A stretch of DNA of 64,000 nucleotides from Gavia stellata (GCF_030936135.1 NC_082594.1:129928668-129992667); one strand, 5' to 3'. Counted from the first letter of the stretch, positions 27,870-41,400 are shown. A program made the numbers and translations. The notes: a model not told the origin generated them from the letters alone.

Positions 27870-29614
27870 CCCTGACCACAATCAGGAACAAGATAATGGA
27901 CCAGAAACCAGTGGCTGAGCTGTTTGATATTCAAGGATCATATCCTCCAAGCTCAAGAGTGCTTCATCCTGACAAGAAGAAAATCAAGCAAAGGTGGCAG
28001 GAGGCATGCGTGGACGAAGAAGGAGCTCCTGACTAAACTCTGACATAAAAAGGAAATGTACAAAAGGTGGAAGTAGGGGTGGGTGACCTAGGAGGAAGCC
28101 TTACTGGTAAGAGTGTCCTTCAGGAATCCCGGGCCCCTGAGCAGGGGTCCCAAAAGTGCTGAGGGAGCTGGCTACTGTCGTTGCAAGGCCACTCTTTGAA
28201 AGATCACGGCAATCAGGAGAGGTTCCTGGGACCTGGAAGAAAGCAAGTGTCACGCCTATCTTCAAGAAGGGCAAGAAGGAGGATCTGGGAAACTACAGTC
28301 CGGTCAGCCTCACCTCAATCCCTGAAGAGGCGATGGAGCAAGGAATCATGGAAACCATTTCCAGACACAGGAAGAACAAGAAGGTGGTTGGGTGTAGATG
28401 GCATGGATTTACAAAGGGGAAATCAAGCAACTTGACAAACTTCCACAGCGAGATGACTGGCTTGGTGAATAAGAGGAGAGCAGTGGATGTCTTTTGCCTT
28501 GACTTTAGTAAGGCTTTTGACACTGTCTCCCATAACATCCCTGTAGACAAGCTGACAAAGTGTGGGTTAGGTAAGTGGACAGTGAGGTGGATCAAAAAAA
28601 CGGCTGAATGGCTGGACCCAGAGTATCGTGATCAGTGGCACAAAGTCCAGCTAGAGGCCAGTCACTAGTGGTGTATCCTGTTACTAGGTTTTATACTGTT
28701 TAACATCTTCATTAATGAGCTGGATGATGGGGCAGAGTACACTTTTGGCAAATTTACAGATTATACAACTGGGAGGAGCTGATACACCAGATGGTGTGCC
28801 GCCATCCAGAGCGACCTGGACAGGCTGGGGAATTGGACCGAGAGGAATCTCATGAAGTTCAACAAAGGGAAATGCAAAGTCCTGCACCAGGGGAAGAATA
28901 ATCCCATGCACCAGTATATGCTGGGGGCTCTGCAGAGAAGGACCTGAGGGGTTCTGCTGGACATCAAGCTGCCCATGAGCCAGCAGTGTGCCCTCGCAGC
29001 AAAGGTGGCCAGCAACGTCCTGGGCTGCATTAGGAAAAGCATTGTCAGCAGGTCAAGGGAAGTGATTTTTCCCCTCTACTCAGCACTGGTGAGGCCACAC
29101 CTGGAGTCCTGTGCCCCGTTCTGGGCTCCCCAGTACAAGACAGACATGGACTCACTGGAGTGAGTCCAGCAAAGGGTCACAAAGATGATTAAGGGACTGG
29201 AGCATCTCTCATATAAGGGAAGACACAGAGAGCTGGAACTGTTCAGCCTAGAGAAGAGAAGGCTCAAGGGGATCTCATGAATATGTATAAATACCTGCTG
29301 GGATGGAACGAAGAAGAGGGAGATGGGCTCTTCTCAGTGGTGCCCACTGACAGGACAAGAAGCAGTAGGCACTATTTAAAACACATGAAACTCCACCTGA
29401 ACACAAGAAAACACTCTTTTTACTGTGGTCAAAGACTGGAGCAGATTGGCCAGAGAGGTTATGGAGTCTCCACCTCTGGGAATATTCAAAACCTGACTGG
29501 ACACAGTCCTGGGTAACCAGCTCCAGCTAACCCTCCTTGAGCAAGGGAGTTGGACTAGATGATCTCCAGAGGTCCCTTCCATCCTCCACAGTCCTGTGAT
29601 GATTCTGTGACCTG
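27870..29614 (+). mobile_element. Long decayed CR1 LINE (ORF2 reverse-transcriptase remnants)
   Basis: CR1 is a chicken-repeat-1-class non-LTR retrotransposon. The 5' part (27870-28080) resembles the linker between endonuclease and reverse transcriptase. A large internal piece then seems missing before 28150. From 28156 a 170-codon frame shows reverse-transcriptase blocks: TPIFKKGKKED, a degenerate PVSLTSIP, and palm motif A as DFSKAFDTVSH (near 28500-28535). Frameshifts and stops follow. The catalytic F-A-D-D site is ruined, reading F-T-D-Y at 28753-28764. Downstream blocks ([40 protein letters not shown]) are spread over several frames. The 3' end is a GATGATTCTGTGA tail near 29600. It is dead and 5'-truncated, and is the longest mobile element in the window. 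Confidence 0.92.
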
Positions 29615-30344
29615 CTACAGCAGTTCCTGGTGTCCCATATGCTGTCAGTTCTTATGCATTTCGCTGATTTTTCCTTGAGACAATTATAGACATTACTGGT
29701 GTAATTAATTACACTGAATGCATATACCTCTGAGGATGAGGTGGTTATGGAGAAACCGGAACTTAATAAAATAGAGGAATTGTCCACAAACAAAATACAG
29801 GAACTGGGAATCGTCATTCATGACTGTGAGGTTCTGTACATGAGCTTTCAGCAGAATGAGCAAGGTGTGGGGAGACGGAGGCTGACAGAGTGCACAGGGC
29901 AGGGTCAGATGAGAAGTGGGAGATGAGTGACTTATGACAGCCAGTGCTGAGCACAGTGAATAAGAATTTCGGTTTTATTTCCCAGTGACAACCTATGCAT
30001 CATGGGCTGGGCTGTTTGAGTGGTGGTGGTAAAAATTAAAGCCCTAATGCTCTATCAAAGCAGGGACAATTAAATCAGAGGCAGTATTTTCAAGCTGAGC
30101 ACGCAGAAAATTGAGAAAACACAATTAATGACCACCTGGGAAAAGCCTGATTTAAATGACCACCTAGGAACTCTGAAGCAGAGGCAGTTCTCCAGGGCAG
30201 CAAGCCACAAGTTGAACCATGAGCCTGTCCTTTCACCAGCTGTGTTCCCAGTCTCCACCACAGCATGGTCCTGGTATATTTTATGAACTGAGGCAGGATC
30301 CCATTAAGAAAAAGTATGTGATCATGTCACTAATGTCCATCTCC
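29615..30344. other. Intergenic; nothing recognised
   Basis: No protein family, repeat or RNA gene is recognisable here. The short open frames are consistent with chance. Confidence 0.6.
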
Positions 30345-30475
30345 CAAGAGAAGATTAGAGAAACATTTGTCAAGAATGGTCTAGGAATAATTGGTCCTGC
30401 CTTGGGGCAAAGAGATGGACTGGAATCTCCAGATGGCTCCTTGAGGTCCCTTCCAGACCTGTTTTCCACAAAGTC
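30345..30475 (+). mobile_element. Old CR1-type 3'-end fragment
   Basis: The block starting AGAAGATTAGAGAAACATTTG and continuing through 'AATAATTGGTCCTGCC', a 'GAGATGGACTGGA' piece and 'CTCCTTGAGGTCCCTTCCAG' follows the 3' end of ancient CR1 lineages seen in turtles, crocodilians and birds. The terminal ATTCTRTG tail has been lost. The divergence suggests an insertion older than the 38.5 and 58.3 kb copies. Confidence 0.65.
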
Positions 30476-31014
30476 ATACATACCAAAATTAAGCCAAATT
30501 AAGTTTGCACAAATTCTTTTAATTCCAGCCTTCCCTAACTTCTGAATGCTTGATTTCAGAGCCGTGGCACAGATGACAGTGTGCTGCTTTTTAGGATCCT
30601 GGTTGGTTTGTTTTAAAGCCAACTCAACCTAGCAAGGATGCCACAACACGCACATCCACGAGGTGCATCAACAGCCCTGTAACAGATCCACTGCAAGGAC
30701 CTCTTCCAGGGACTGGCAGAGGCAACCCAGGTGACTGTGCCCACTCCAACTAATGAAGGTAAGGGTGGCAGTAGGAAGAGATCGCTGCGCTGCTGGCCAG
30801 CATCAGAGACTTGCCTTTCAAATCCATATGCTGGCAGCGCATGAGATGAGAGTCTCAGGACACCTACGTTCCCTCCCAAACTCTGGAGAGCAACACGTGC
30901 CACCAGGAGCTTTTTGCTTGTTTCCATCCATGTTCTCTCCAGTCCTATTTTTTCCAGACCCTTGAAAACAAACAGCTCCTTCACTCCCTCCTCTGCCTCC
31001 TGCCCCACTATTGT

Positions 31015-31400
31015 CTATTGTCAAGTCAGTGTCTCTCCTCTCCCCTCTCCTGCCTTCACTAATTGCATCCCACCTCAAGTCACACCCTTACCCTGCCTCT
31101 GTCCCCCTCCCACTCCTAGTCACCTGGCTTGTCCTGCCACCACATGCTTTTTCACCTCTTCTCTTTCCCCTACTCCCTTGCCTTATTTTTTTGCCCAACA
31201 GCTGCTCCCAGACCCTGAATCCTTGGTGGTTTAATTCTTCTCTCTATCCTCATTCCTATTATTTGCTGATTCAGAAAATGAAGGTCCCCATCTTCCCCCC
31301 ACTACCCCAGTCACACCATCTTTCCCTCTTCCACCACCTCCTCCCCCAGCTATTCCAGTCACAACAGGTTCTTCAACCAGATTTACCACTTTACTCCCAC
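31015..31400 (+). repeat. Polypyrimidine-rich tract
   Basis: About 390 bp in which the plus strand is strongly C/T-biased, with repeated CCTCTCC, TTCCCC and CACCTCCTCCCCC words. It has no clean repeating unit. It gives long open frames rich in Pro, Ser and Leu on the plus strand and Gly/Glu/Val-rich ones on the minus; these come from composition. Such tracts can form triplex DNA. Confidence 0.6.
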
Positions 31401-34400
31401 AACTGACTTTGATGACCACTTCTTCTGCCATGCTGCTTCGCTGCCAGCTTGGTGGTCGTCACCTTTATGAGAGAAACCCCATTTAGCTCTCAGCTCAGTG
31501 CACCCTCCCACAATGGTACCGGCAATGACTCGCAGGTGGGGTGGGCTTGGCTACCACCCGGGGACAGCCCAGGTGCAGGGTGCTCTAGCAGCACTCCCGG
31601 GGGAGTTTCCAGGGATGATTTGGGGATGGCTTTTTGTCCACTAAATGCTAAGAAGTCTCCACAAATCTGTGTGGCCCATGATTTTTCAAAGTCATAAATT
31701 GCGGTCCAGTTTGGATGGGTTTTGTCAAGACCCGTAGAAGCCACAGTTCCAATTTGTATGGTGTGAGGGAGATGAAGCGTCTCAAACAAAAAACTTACAG
31801 ACATGCTCTGAATGGGGAAAAATGCATTTTTGTTAGCCTTGTTCTTGGAAATTACCTGAATCACTTTCATTTTAACTTTCCAGAACACTCAGCATGAAAG
31901 TTTTGGTATAATGCTTAAGCTTTAAGAAAATTCTAAGCAAGTGAGTCCAAGATATTTTTATGGGAAATGTTGTGCAGCCTTAATATGCAGGGGATATTAT
32001 GCATCCCTATGCATACGGATGTTCACTGTCAGATAATGCAATCATGAAGTATTTAACTTTCTTTCACTTTTGTTTTTCTCCTTTCCATTCTCACCTTTTA
32101 TCAAAAATCTGCTAATTGCTGCATACTCTGGGCCTCTAACATTTTACTCTTCATTGGAGACCTTTTTGCTGCAGGACAAACTCCTCATTATCTTGAACAT
32201 CCCCTGAATTAATTGATTCCATTAGTTACTGCAGAGTCATTAAAACAGTGGTCTTAAACAGGGGACTTAAGTCATAGGCAGTGTTAAAGGAGAAATCTGC
32301 TTGAGCAGCTGAATCAGTCTGAGCAACATCCATCCTCCCCAGCACAGCATCATGGACTTCACTTACACTGATCACTTTGTTTTGCAAAGATGATATTCAG
32401 GTTTGTTAAATGAATTTATGTTATCCTGGGCTTGGGCATGCTTGCTGAGTTGCTGAAAAATGCCACGAGGTTTACGTTACAGGTGGAAGTCACTGTGCTC
32501 TTTCCAGTGGACACAGCCATCAGTAGGATAGCTGTTGCTGCCTAAATGGCATGAGCAAATCAACGTCTTTTATATCTGTTCCGGTCAGCCCAGCATTTCC
32601 TTTACACTCTACAGGTAGGTTGCAAACTTGCAAAAACCAATGAGACAGTGGAAATTTCCCTGTAATGAAAGCATGTCTCTCAACACTTCCAGGCATGTTG
32701 CGGCAGAACAAAGCTGTGACCTGTTCTTTCATCTGCCACCCTAAGGGTAGGAAGATCTTTAAAAATCAATGTCTCATTTATGACTGTGCATTAGAACAGC
32801 CTAAACTGGTCACAGAGGGAAATTATTTTATAATAATCCTGTAAAAGGAGAGACAAAATCTCGGTTGCTCAGCTGTTGGCCGCACAGAGCTTGGCACCAA
32901 TCTTGAAACCTGATGAATAATTTTTGAAATACTATTGTTCCTATATTTCCAGCTGTACCGGAAGGTAGGTGCTCAGTGCAAAACCTACCTTACCTCCTGC
33001 TGCTGCCGCAAGATTGATGCTGTCTGGATCAGGGGGAGGATAGCCCAATTCTGCAAAATAAACAGGTCCCTGCTGTGTCCAGCATAGGGGCGTTGCCTCT
33101 CCTTGCAGGACTGTGGCCCCCGCAGCCCAGGGTCTGATTGCATAGCAGGGCACTTATTTTTCCCAGGGGAAAGCTGCAAGAGGATTTTTTTTTTTTTATT
33201 TAAGCGCTTTACCACATGTATCTCATGTGCTTGCGGAGTTTTTTCTACTGCTGTCATTATCTAGAAAAATCTCCACTTAGTGGTAGACGTCTCATACTTG
33301 CTTTGGCAGATGCTTGAATTGCTAATGGGGAGCTGGGTTCTTGGCTCCTTCTAATCTATGATTGTCAAATTGCAATTATTCCAGGCAGTGGGGTGATCCT
33401 GAGAAATCAGGATGTTTCCCCTTTGTGTAAGGACACAAATACATGCAAGAGCATGCACAGAAATATGATTTAATTCCTTAAAACCTGTTGTTGTGATCAA
33501 ACAATCCACATACAGCAAATACTGATTACTCAACGGCAAAAACATCGGTCTCCACTGTTGATATCCCAGTTTGTTGCCTGAACTCCTTCCCCACCTTCTC
33601 TGGCCTCTCACTCACTTTTTCTGGAGTATGTTTGGGATTCTCCCTGAGGTCCAAGACCTGCTGGCTGAGGAAGTTACCAGGGCCCAGCTGGGAGCATCAG
33701 CTCTCTTTTTCCTGTTCTTCAATGGGTCGACCTGTCTCTCAGGTCTTCCTGGTGAAGCACCCAAAGCCTTTTTTGCAAACATATTGAAGAAGTCTCTCAG
33801 GCAGGTGGCCTTGTCCTCACTTGAATGACAGATGCCAGTAAGACAGAAAAGAGACTGTGGTTTTCCTCTCAGAGATGAGCCCAATGGTCAGTAGAGGAGA
33901 CAAGGCTCTTGACTCCTGAGTCTTCTCCTTGAGTAAATTAGACCTCACATCATCCTTGGGTACTCTTTTTTGTTGTTGGGTTTTTCTGCTTTAAAGGCTA
34001 AATTCAGTCGCCCTCAAGCAGCTGTCACTGAAGGCAGCGGGGGCTGAGAGCTTTTTTTTCCATCAGAGGGTGGAATTTTAGCCCAAAGGTGTCGTACTGT
34101 GGCACAGCAGGTACCCAGTAACGCCGGGCTTCCAGGAACGGGAGAGCCTGCCTCCCCCATCGACTGCAGCATGCTGGTATCAGGTATTAGGAGAACTAGG
34201 AAAAAGACCTCGCCATCAGAGAGTTGTCAAGAATGGATTGCAGAAGCAAAAGAGCACTAAATGTGTTTTTGTTACGGGTATGAAAAAGGCTGTAATAGCG
34301 AGAAAATGAGCTGATAGCTGCAAAAGCGTAATCCACCATCAAATGAAAGAGTCACCTGTCAGAGGAAAGGAAGTCTTTATCCAGCACCTGTATTTGGGGG

Positions 34401-35439
34401 ACTGTTAAAAAAAAAGCAAGCAAAAACCAGCTGCTTTCAAACAAGGGCTTGAATTTGCTGTAATCATGTACAGAGTAGCCCACTGTTCATGGATCTGCCT
34501 GGCACTGCTGTAAATTCAAGGTGCAATTGCATCAGCTAATATTATTCCTGCAGTTCTCTTTGGTTTGAAATACCGCCCGACTCATTTGGGTTAGATACGA
34601 GATGTAATTGCCTGGAAACCAGCACACAACTCCAGAAGGGTGCCCTGCTAGTTATATTCACCTTGTCCAATAAAATGTCCATGCCATTCCTGTGTTGGAT
34701 CCTGTCATCAGGACACTGCGCAGGGTGTGCCTTCATTTTGCCTTCCTGCGGGCCCCTCGAGAGGTACCAGGGGCTTCCTAAGGAACTCGTGTCCTTGTGG
34801 ATTTCCTAAGCCATGGGAAGCTCCAAGAACCGAAGGCTCTTCAGGGTTTCTACACCTGCCAGGCACAGATGCACCTCCCAGCGCTTGCAGGAGGTGTATT
34901 GGGAGGAAACATTAGAGATGAACGGGCCTTGCTCTGTGAGAATATTAAAATACTGCCGGTAAACCCGATGGGTGCTGGGGAACCCCACGTCCATTGCAGA
35001 CTTGCAGAGAAAACGTCAAGTTCCTGCTGACCCCACACGAAATCTGCCTGCTCCTGGCCAGCCTGATGTCCTACCAATGAGTATTTCTTCTCAAGCGCTT
35101 TTCAAAAGGTGAGTGTAATCCTGTTCTAGCACCTCACCAAACTCTTTGCAGCCTGCTTTGCAGCTGGAGGCAGGGAGCGGCGTCTACAGCCATCCTTATG
35201 TTGCTGCAACGGGAAGAGTATGACCTGGTAGCGATGAAACCAAGGTTCTCCCTCAGTGCCTCTCTGCAGACGGGAAGAGGGGCAGGTATGAGCTGCTAGA
35301 GGGAACTAAAGATAGATAGTCTGTTCTCCAAGTAGACCAGGGATCCTGGGAAGAAAAGGCCATGTTCTTCATCGGCATGTAAAAGAGTGGGTTAGCGAAC
35401 AAGAAGGAAGAACAGCTACTAACTACAAGACAGCACTGG
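31401..35439. other. Intergenic; nothing recognised
   Basis: No conserved protein, RNA gene or repeat is recognised in 4 kb. The stretch 31980-32060 is AT-rich with several ATGCAT/ATGCA octamer-like words and could be a conserved regulatory element, which only alignment would show. Confidence 0.55.
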
Positions 35440-35670
35440 CATGAGGACAAGTAGATAAAAATAGGATATGAAAAAATGTGGGCTGCAAATCAGAAATTAG
35501 TTTCCTTCTGTCAGAGTGAGGTTCTGGAATAACCTGCCAAGAAAATTCCTGATGACTCTTAAGATGGACTGTGATAAATTAACAGGAGGGACTTTATGAC
35601 TCGGAGCTTGTCATAGCTGGGGAATATGATGATGACTAGGAGATCCCTTCTAGCCCCGCATTCCTGTTCG
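35440..35670 (+). mobile_element. Ancient CR1-like fragment, 3' part
   Basis: The order of words matches the end of an old CR1: 'GACAAGTAGATAAAAATAG', 'AAATCAGAAATTAGTTTCC', 'GAGGTTCTGGAATAACCTGCC', then 'GGAGATCCCTTCTAGCCC' and a decayed ATTCCTG tail. It is strongly diverged, and only the 3' portion is present. Confidence 0.6.
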
Positions 35671-38483
35671 TACGATAACAGAGGAATCTGTGTAGAGCAC
35701 AGTAAATGCTGAATCACTGAGTGCTTTATATAGCTGCCTGGTAGGACAAAGTCCCTCGCACCCATCCTGTCTGCAAGAACCTCCAGGACAAAAAAAAAAA
35801 ACAAAAAAACCCAAAAAAATCCTTATGTAAATGATTGTGCTCTGGCAGCATAAAGCATAAAGCTACAGATGCCTGAGTTAGAAGAAAACCAGCTGAGCTA
35901 CAGGCTTCTCTACACAGGGGAAAGGTGGTGGCATGGGCATGAAAGCAAGAGACCTCGCTGTAAACACCGAGAGGTAGACGCTCCGAGGTCAACGCGCTCC
36001 AGCAGCTTCGATACACAATTTTAACGTGGGAAAGAAACTCAGTGCTTGGAACCCCGTGGAGGTATCCCATGCACTTGCTAAGCCAGGTGCGTGCAGGGAT
36101 CGTTTCCACAGGGCATGATCATGTAATGTAGCAGACAGGTCCTGCAATTAACATCAACTGCTAAAACATCCACCGTTCTCCCGCCACCCCAGGATCCACA
36201 ACTCTTTCGATGATGTTTTTTCCTGTCTCCTAGGAGTCCCCCAAGGACGAGATCACTTTCTGCAGCGGAAGGCCAGCAATCAGGACGCAGCTTACACTGA
36301 TGCGTTTGATGCCTCACAACTGGACATCTACAGTTCTGCTGCTCTGGCTCTAAGAGCAGACCTTGGGGTGACAGCAGCTGCAGTTTCAGTAGTACATAGC
36401 TAGAGGTAGAGGCCAAGTAGAAGGCACCCATGAAAAACTGGATAAGGTAAGAGATAGACCTGGTTTCTGGGCTCAGGAGAGTAACATCGCTGGGCAGGAG
36501 AGTGCTTCTCCACAGCCCTCATGGCTATTAGACTTCAGGAAGGCTTTTCTGGAGCTTCTTCTGGACCTGTGGAGGTCACGTACAGATGTGGGCGCTCCCT
36601 CACCTCCTCAAAACCTGCAGCACGGGCTACTTGGAGACCTAGGGCCCCTGACTGCTGCTCCCCACTGTGCCACAGTAATGTCCCCGCACAGATGTGGCAC
36701 AACTGTACAGCCACCGTCTCCATGGGTCGCACAGTCTGGTTACCCCGGGCCAAGGACACCTGTGGGTTTTCGCTCTTGTAGTACTTTCGAATACCCATTA
36801 TTTCTAATAACTGCCCCTGGTATCAAAGCTCAGAGTGAGAAGTTCCCCACAGAGCCCAGCTGCCAACGCCAACACAAGGCAGCGGGGAAACTTCCATGCC
36901 AACAGTCAGCATTCTTCTCCCAGAGAGCCTGGCTTAATCCCCCTCTGCCGTAGCTAACAAAGCTCTTTCCCCCCCCCCTTTTATTTTTTTGAACCAGGCA
37001 GCTGAATCACAATTGAGATCAATTTTGTTATTGCCTAAACAGTCGCAAGCTGACAGGGTAACAGAGGCAGACTGAGCGATGGCAGGTGGTTGCGGCACAA
37101 GAGCCTCAAGGCTTCCTGCCTTCCCGGCTCTTGCCAACGCCCAGCAAGCAGGCATACAGGGACATGTCACACCAGCTGTGACGTGACCCTCCCTAAACAG
37201 CCATTAGCATGGAAAGGGCACAGAGGTGCCAGTGCATCGCTGGAGTCAGGGGAAGCGGGTGCAGGCTGCGGAGCTTTTAAACAGAGGAGCAGCATCTGTA
37301 AACGGGCCCATGAGCAGGGAAAAGCTCCGCTCAGCGGAGCGTCTCCTATCGCACTGTGCATAGCAGGGCTCAGGGATGGTGGCTGAGGTGGACTCGTCCT
37401 CTCTTCCTACGGTTTGCAGACAGCAGCAGGAGTCGCGGAGCTGGAGCCTGCGGAGGTACACTGCTAGAAGGGGAAGTATGGCTTGGAAACACGGCTCAGG
37501 AAGCTAAAAACATTCAAAGGACCTCATCACCATGAACTGCCGTGGCTGCCCCGTGTGTCATTGGAAGAGGCAACCTCTCTGCTGGCAGATACTGCTTGGA
37601 TGGGGACAGGGTGCTGGGATAAGGTGTGCAGGATTGCCAAGGGCTGCTCTGTAGCTTCTGGGTCGCAGGAGTTTCTCACGTGCCCTGAAGAGCCGTGAGC
37701 ACATCTGTAGGGACGGTGAGTCCAGCGCTCACCTTGGAGCAGGCAGGGGACCTTCCTCCAGTCACTTACCTTTCATTTTGATTTCTGTAAGATGAAAGTT
37801 TCTGCCTTGACCTGCAAAGAGGCACAGCCTTTCCTAAGAGGAACAGATTTAGACAGCAGATATGTTGGAGACGGAATTGCTCACGTGGGATATTGATACT
37901 ACAGCCCCCCTGGGTGAGATGCACTCTCTTTAGGCTATAACCATCATCAGTGGCAAGAAAAATAGTTATAAATCAGGGCACTCCCGGTCCTGCTGCCACA
38001 AACCTTCTTCTCAGCTACCTCTCCACCTTCACAGAACATGCACCACTGCCCCTACAGCTGCTCAGAAACCTCAGATTCAGGGCAAAGCCCTAATTAAGAT
38101 GCTTTGAATGGCTTAATGGGGAGAGACAGGCTGCTTTAAAGACTGAACGAAGAGCCGTGGCGGAACCAAATGCCGAATTCAGGGCCTAAGCCAGGCGTCT
38201 AAGTTAAGCAGCACGAAGGCTCCTCTGTGTGCCTGTGCAATGCCTGGTGCAAAGATCCCGTAATAGTAATGGCAATGAAAGGCAGCCCACTGTCTTGCTC
38301 TGTCCTTTCTTCTCATGTGCAGGCAGCCCAATCCATCACACAGTGTTTTGACTCTTCCCCACCTGAATCAAATGCATATTCCGTGCTAGATACAGGGGGA
38401 GGCCAGAGTTAGGAGTCATCAAGAGCACCAGTGAGTTTTTATGTGTGCACATGCACGTGCGTGTATGAACTGCATCAGCCTTC
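35671..38483. other. Intergenic; nothing recognised
   Basis: No gene or interspersed repeat is recognised. There is an A-rich low-complexity stretch at 35789-35819. GC content rises from about 36.5 kb onward without the CpG density of an island. Confidence 0.55.
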
Positions 38484-38502
38484 TGTGTGTGTGTGTGTGT
38501 GT
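38484..38502 (+). repeat. (TG)n microsatellite
   Basis: About nine and a half TG units, placed immediately before the CR1 copy that begins at 38511. Confidence 0.9.
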
Positions 38503-38510
38503 AAAGTAGA

Positions 38511-39175
38511 ATCATAGAATCATTTAGGCTGGAAAAGACCCTTAAAATCACCGAGTCCAACCGTAAACCTAACACTGCCAAGTCCACCACTAAACCATAT
38601 CCCTAAGTGCCACATCCGCACGTCTTTTAAATACCTCCAGGGATGGTGACTCAACCACCTCCCTGGGCAGCTTATTCCAGGGCTTGACAACCCTTTCGGT
38701 GAAGAAATTTTTCCTAATATCCAATCTAAACCTCCCCTGGCCCAACTTGAGGCCGTTTCCCCTTGTCCTGTTCCTAGTCACTTGGGAGAAGAGACCAACA
38801 CCCACCTCACCACAACCCCCTTTCAGGTAGTTGTAGAGAGTGAGAAGGTCTCCCCTCAGCCTCCCCTTCTCCCAACTAAACAACCCCAGCTCTGTCAACC
38901 GCTCCTCATCATAGACTTGTGCTCCAGACCCCTCACCAGCTTCGTCGCCCTTCTCTGGACACGCTCCAGCACCTCAATGTCCTTCTTGTAGTGAGGGGCC
39001 CAAAACTGAACACAGTATTCGAGGTGCGGCCTCACCAGCGCCGAATACAGGGGCACGATCCCCTCCCTACTCCCGCTGGCCACACCATTTCTGATACAGG
39101 CCAGGATGCCGTTGGCCTTCTTAGTACGCGCGTCCACGTGACGTGCAGTTTTCAGTTCATGGCTGCTGGTCACCA
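38511..39175 (-). mobile_element. CR1 LINE, 5'-truncated, relatively young
   Basis: The minus-strand 3' end is at 38511 (AGAATCATAGAATCATTTAGG on the plus strand). The minus strand encodes the C-terminal part of CR1 ORF2 ([37 protein letters not shown], then [19 protein letters not shown]) with few breaks. The copy is cut off at its 5' end near 39175. It is very similar to the copy at 58332-58966, in the same orientation. Confidence 0.92.
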
Positions 39176-41400
39176 GAGAGAAAAGCAACTGCCCCAAATT
39201 CCAGTGATGAGCTTCCAAACAAACCATAGGTTCAAAGTCCTCTGGAGGGTTTTTCTGCATTCGCTAGTGGATTTTAAGTTAATTTTTATATCAGCTGCTT
39301 CTAGGTGGCTTCGTGGTTGATCATTTCCTATGACCGTGCTGCAATATTTCCTAGCCCCAGAGCAAAGTGCTACACTAAACATGCTTTGGGCTGGGGAGAG
39401 ATCAACCCCAATTTGGAAAAGTGGCTTTGCCCCATATTTAACAGAGACCCTAGAGTGTCCCAGCCACTTCCCTGTCCCACCCGTTGTCCCAGTGTGGGAA
39501 TGCCATGGGATGCACTGCATGGGGTACTCTGAGGTTTGCTCGTGCACCTGATATGGTGGCAGCAGCCACCGCTGCGAGCGTTACCAAACCGCAGGCGGCT
39601 TTTCCCCAGCCCTGGGGTGGGGAGGCAGTGGGGAAAGAGCCCCCCAAGCCCCATGTGCAGGAACCACCCCCCTGGGCTCCCCCAGCCTCGCCCGAGGAGA
39701 GGACAGCCAGAGCCCCCCGCCCGGGGCTGCAGCATCCCGGGGGTCTCCCCGCTGGCATGCCGGCTCCGCAGACACGCTCCGGCCTGTCGAATAAATGATG
39801 GTTATAAATAAACCACCGGCTGCTGCATGCTCGCAGGGTGCTCCTGCTCCCCTGGGGCCAGGCCGCACGGTGCTTTCTGGCTCTACGTGAGCTCCCTGCG
39901 GCTTTGGCATGGCACAGGGTGGATTCAGATGGTAAAAACTGCTTTTTGGGGGGTGCCCAAGAAAGTAGTGTGGAGGGGCATGCTGTGGCATGCCTAACCT
40001 CAGCCCTGTTCTCCTACCCACCTCTGGCTTGTTCAGCATCCCCCTGCACCAGCAAGGGCCGCGCTGGCAGCCTTCCCCTCTGCTGGGACCGCAGGAGACT
40101 TTCCACGCTCGCACCCTGCCTGGGCTTCTCCGTCTCTGGCCCCCGCTGCGGATTCGCCCCGCAGTGGTAGCAGACACCCAGTCAATGCATTTCACCCAAG
40201 CCAGAGCCTACCGCGCAGCCCCAAGCCATAAGTGCTCAGGCAGCTCTGAAAGAAAAAAAGAAAAACAAAAAGAAGGGAACTGGTTTCTGTTCGTTAAAGG
40301 TGACAAAAAGAAAATTGGGATCACCCTCCGGGGTGTTTTCGTTTCAGGAATGAAGAGGGGCTATGGGAATATTGTTAGGGCACAGCAGTGAGGGATTTCA
40401 CCATCAGAAAGGATAGCGCTAACACACATCGTTCAAAACCGGGTTTGGGATTCCTGTCACCTGCCCTTTTAACAAAGTCTTTCTCCAGAGGGGTTTTTAT
40501 GCACTGAGCGTCAGGTCTCAGCATCCCAAACCTCTTCTGCGGAGGCAACAATACGCTGAAATGCCTTCACAAATACCCCAACAAAAGTGGCCACACTGGA
40601 TTTACTGTTCTTGATATTTCTAAGACAAAAATTAAACAGACCATATTAATTTAAACAAACCTCATTCCCGACTATGTCATCCATACAAAGGCATACAGAA
40701 GGGCACAAGCTTCGGAAAAACAAGGCAAAAAAAGAAAATAAAAACCTTTCCAGATTCTCTTTTACGATTGCTAGCTTGTCTTTCCCTTCGGCTCTGACCT
40801 AAGTCTCACCTACGACCGTGCAGCTGAACTACACAAAATGCAAAGACACCTCCAGGGATGTCACCTTTGGACTCCATTTTCTCACTCAGACGCTACCAAA
40901 AAAAACCCGCCCAAAATTCTTCTGCGCGCACCCTGCTCCGAGGCCCTTGCTTTGCCGAGGGAGCGGTGTGCCCCAGGCGAGCGGCGGTCTGCAAGCGCTT
41001 CTGATGTCCGGCTGTCTCCCATCTCCAGCTGGACGTGATGCTGGTGGGAGGCTCAGCATCGGCAGCCTTGGGGAAGGAGTCCTCTGTACGTCTGTCTGTC
41101 TGCCGTGTGCAACAAGCTACACGTTTCTGAGATGCGGTGCTGCTCCCCACTGGTGCGAATCACCCAACGCTCACAGGGAAAGCCCTCTGAGATGATGAAG
41201 TTTGGGCTCTCGCACGCCACCCAGCCCCAGTCTTTCTGCTGCCGGCACCGGGAGGGATGGATGTGGTATCTGTGGGGCACAGGCAGCTGCCCGGAGCAGC
41301 CGGGACAAAACCACCGCCACCTCCCCGAGTGCTGCCAACCACCTCTCAGCCAAACACAGTCTGCAGTCACCGCTGACCAGGCTGGGGCTGGCACAGCAAC
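39176..41400. other. Intergenic region downstream of GPR156; no gene recognised
   Basis: GC-rich stretches (39540-40170) produce overlapping open frames of up to about 200 codons on both strands. They are low-complexity in Pro, Gly, Ala and Arg and match no family. I see no exon structure. GPR156 transcripts probably end near 41400. Confidence 0.6.

Noticed and set aside
28156..28668. Domesticated reverse transcriptase
   Set aside because: The frame is one part of a broken CR1 with catalytic-site loss and frameshifts; nothing suggests it is retained as a host gene.
39581..40195. 204-codon minus-strand frame in GC-rich DNA below GPR156
   Set aside because: It shows no conservation that I recognise and has competing frames of similar length on both strands; it is probably chance.
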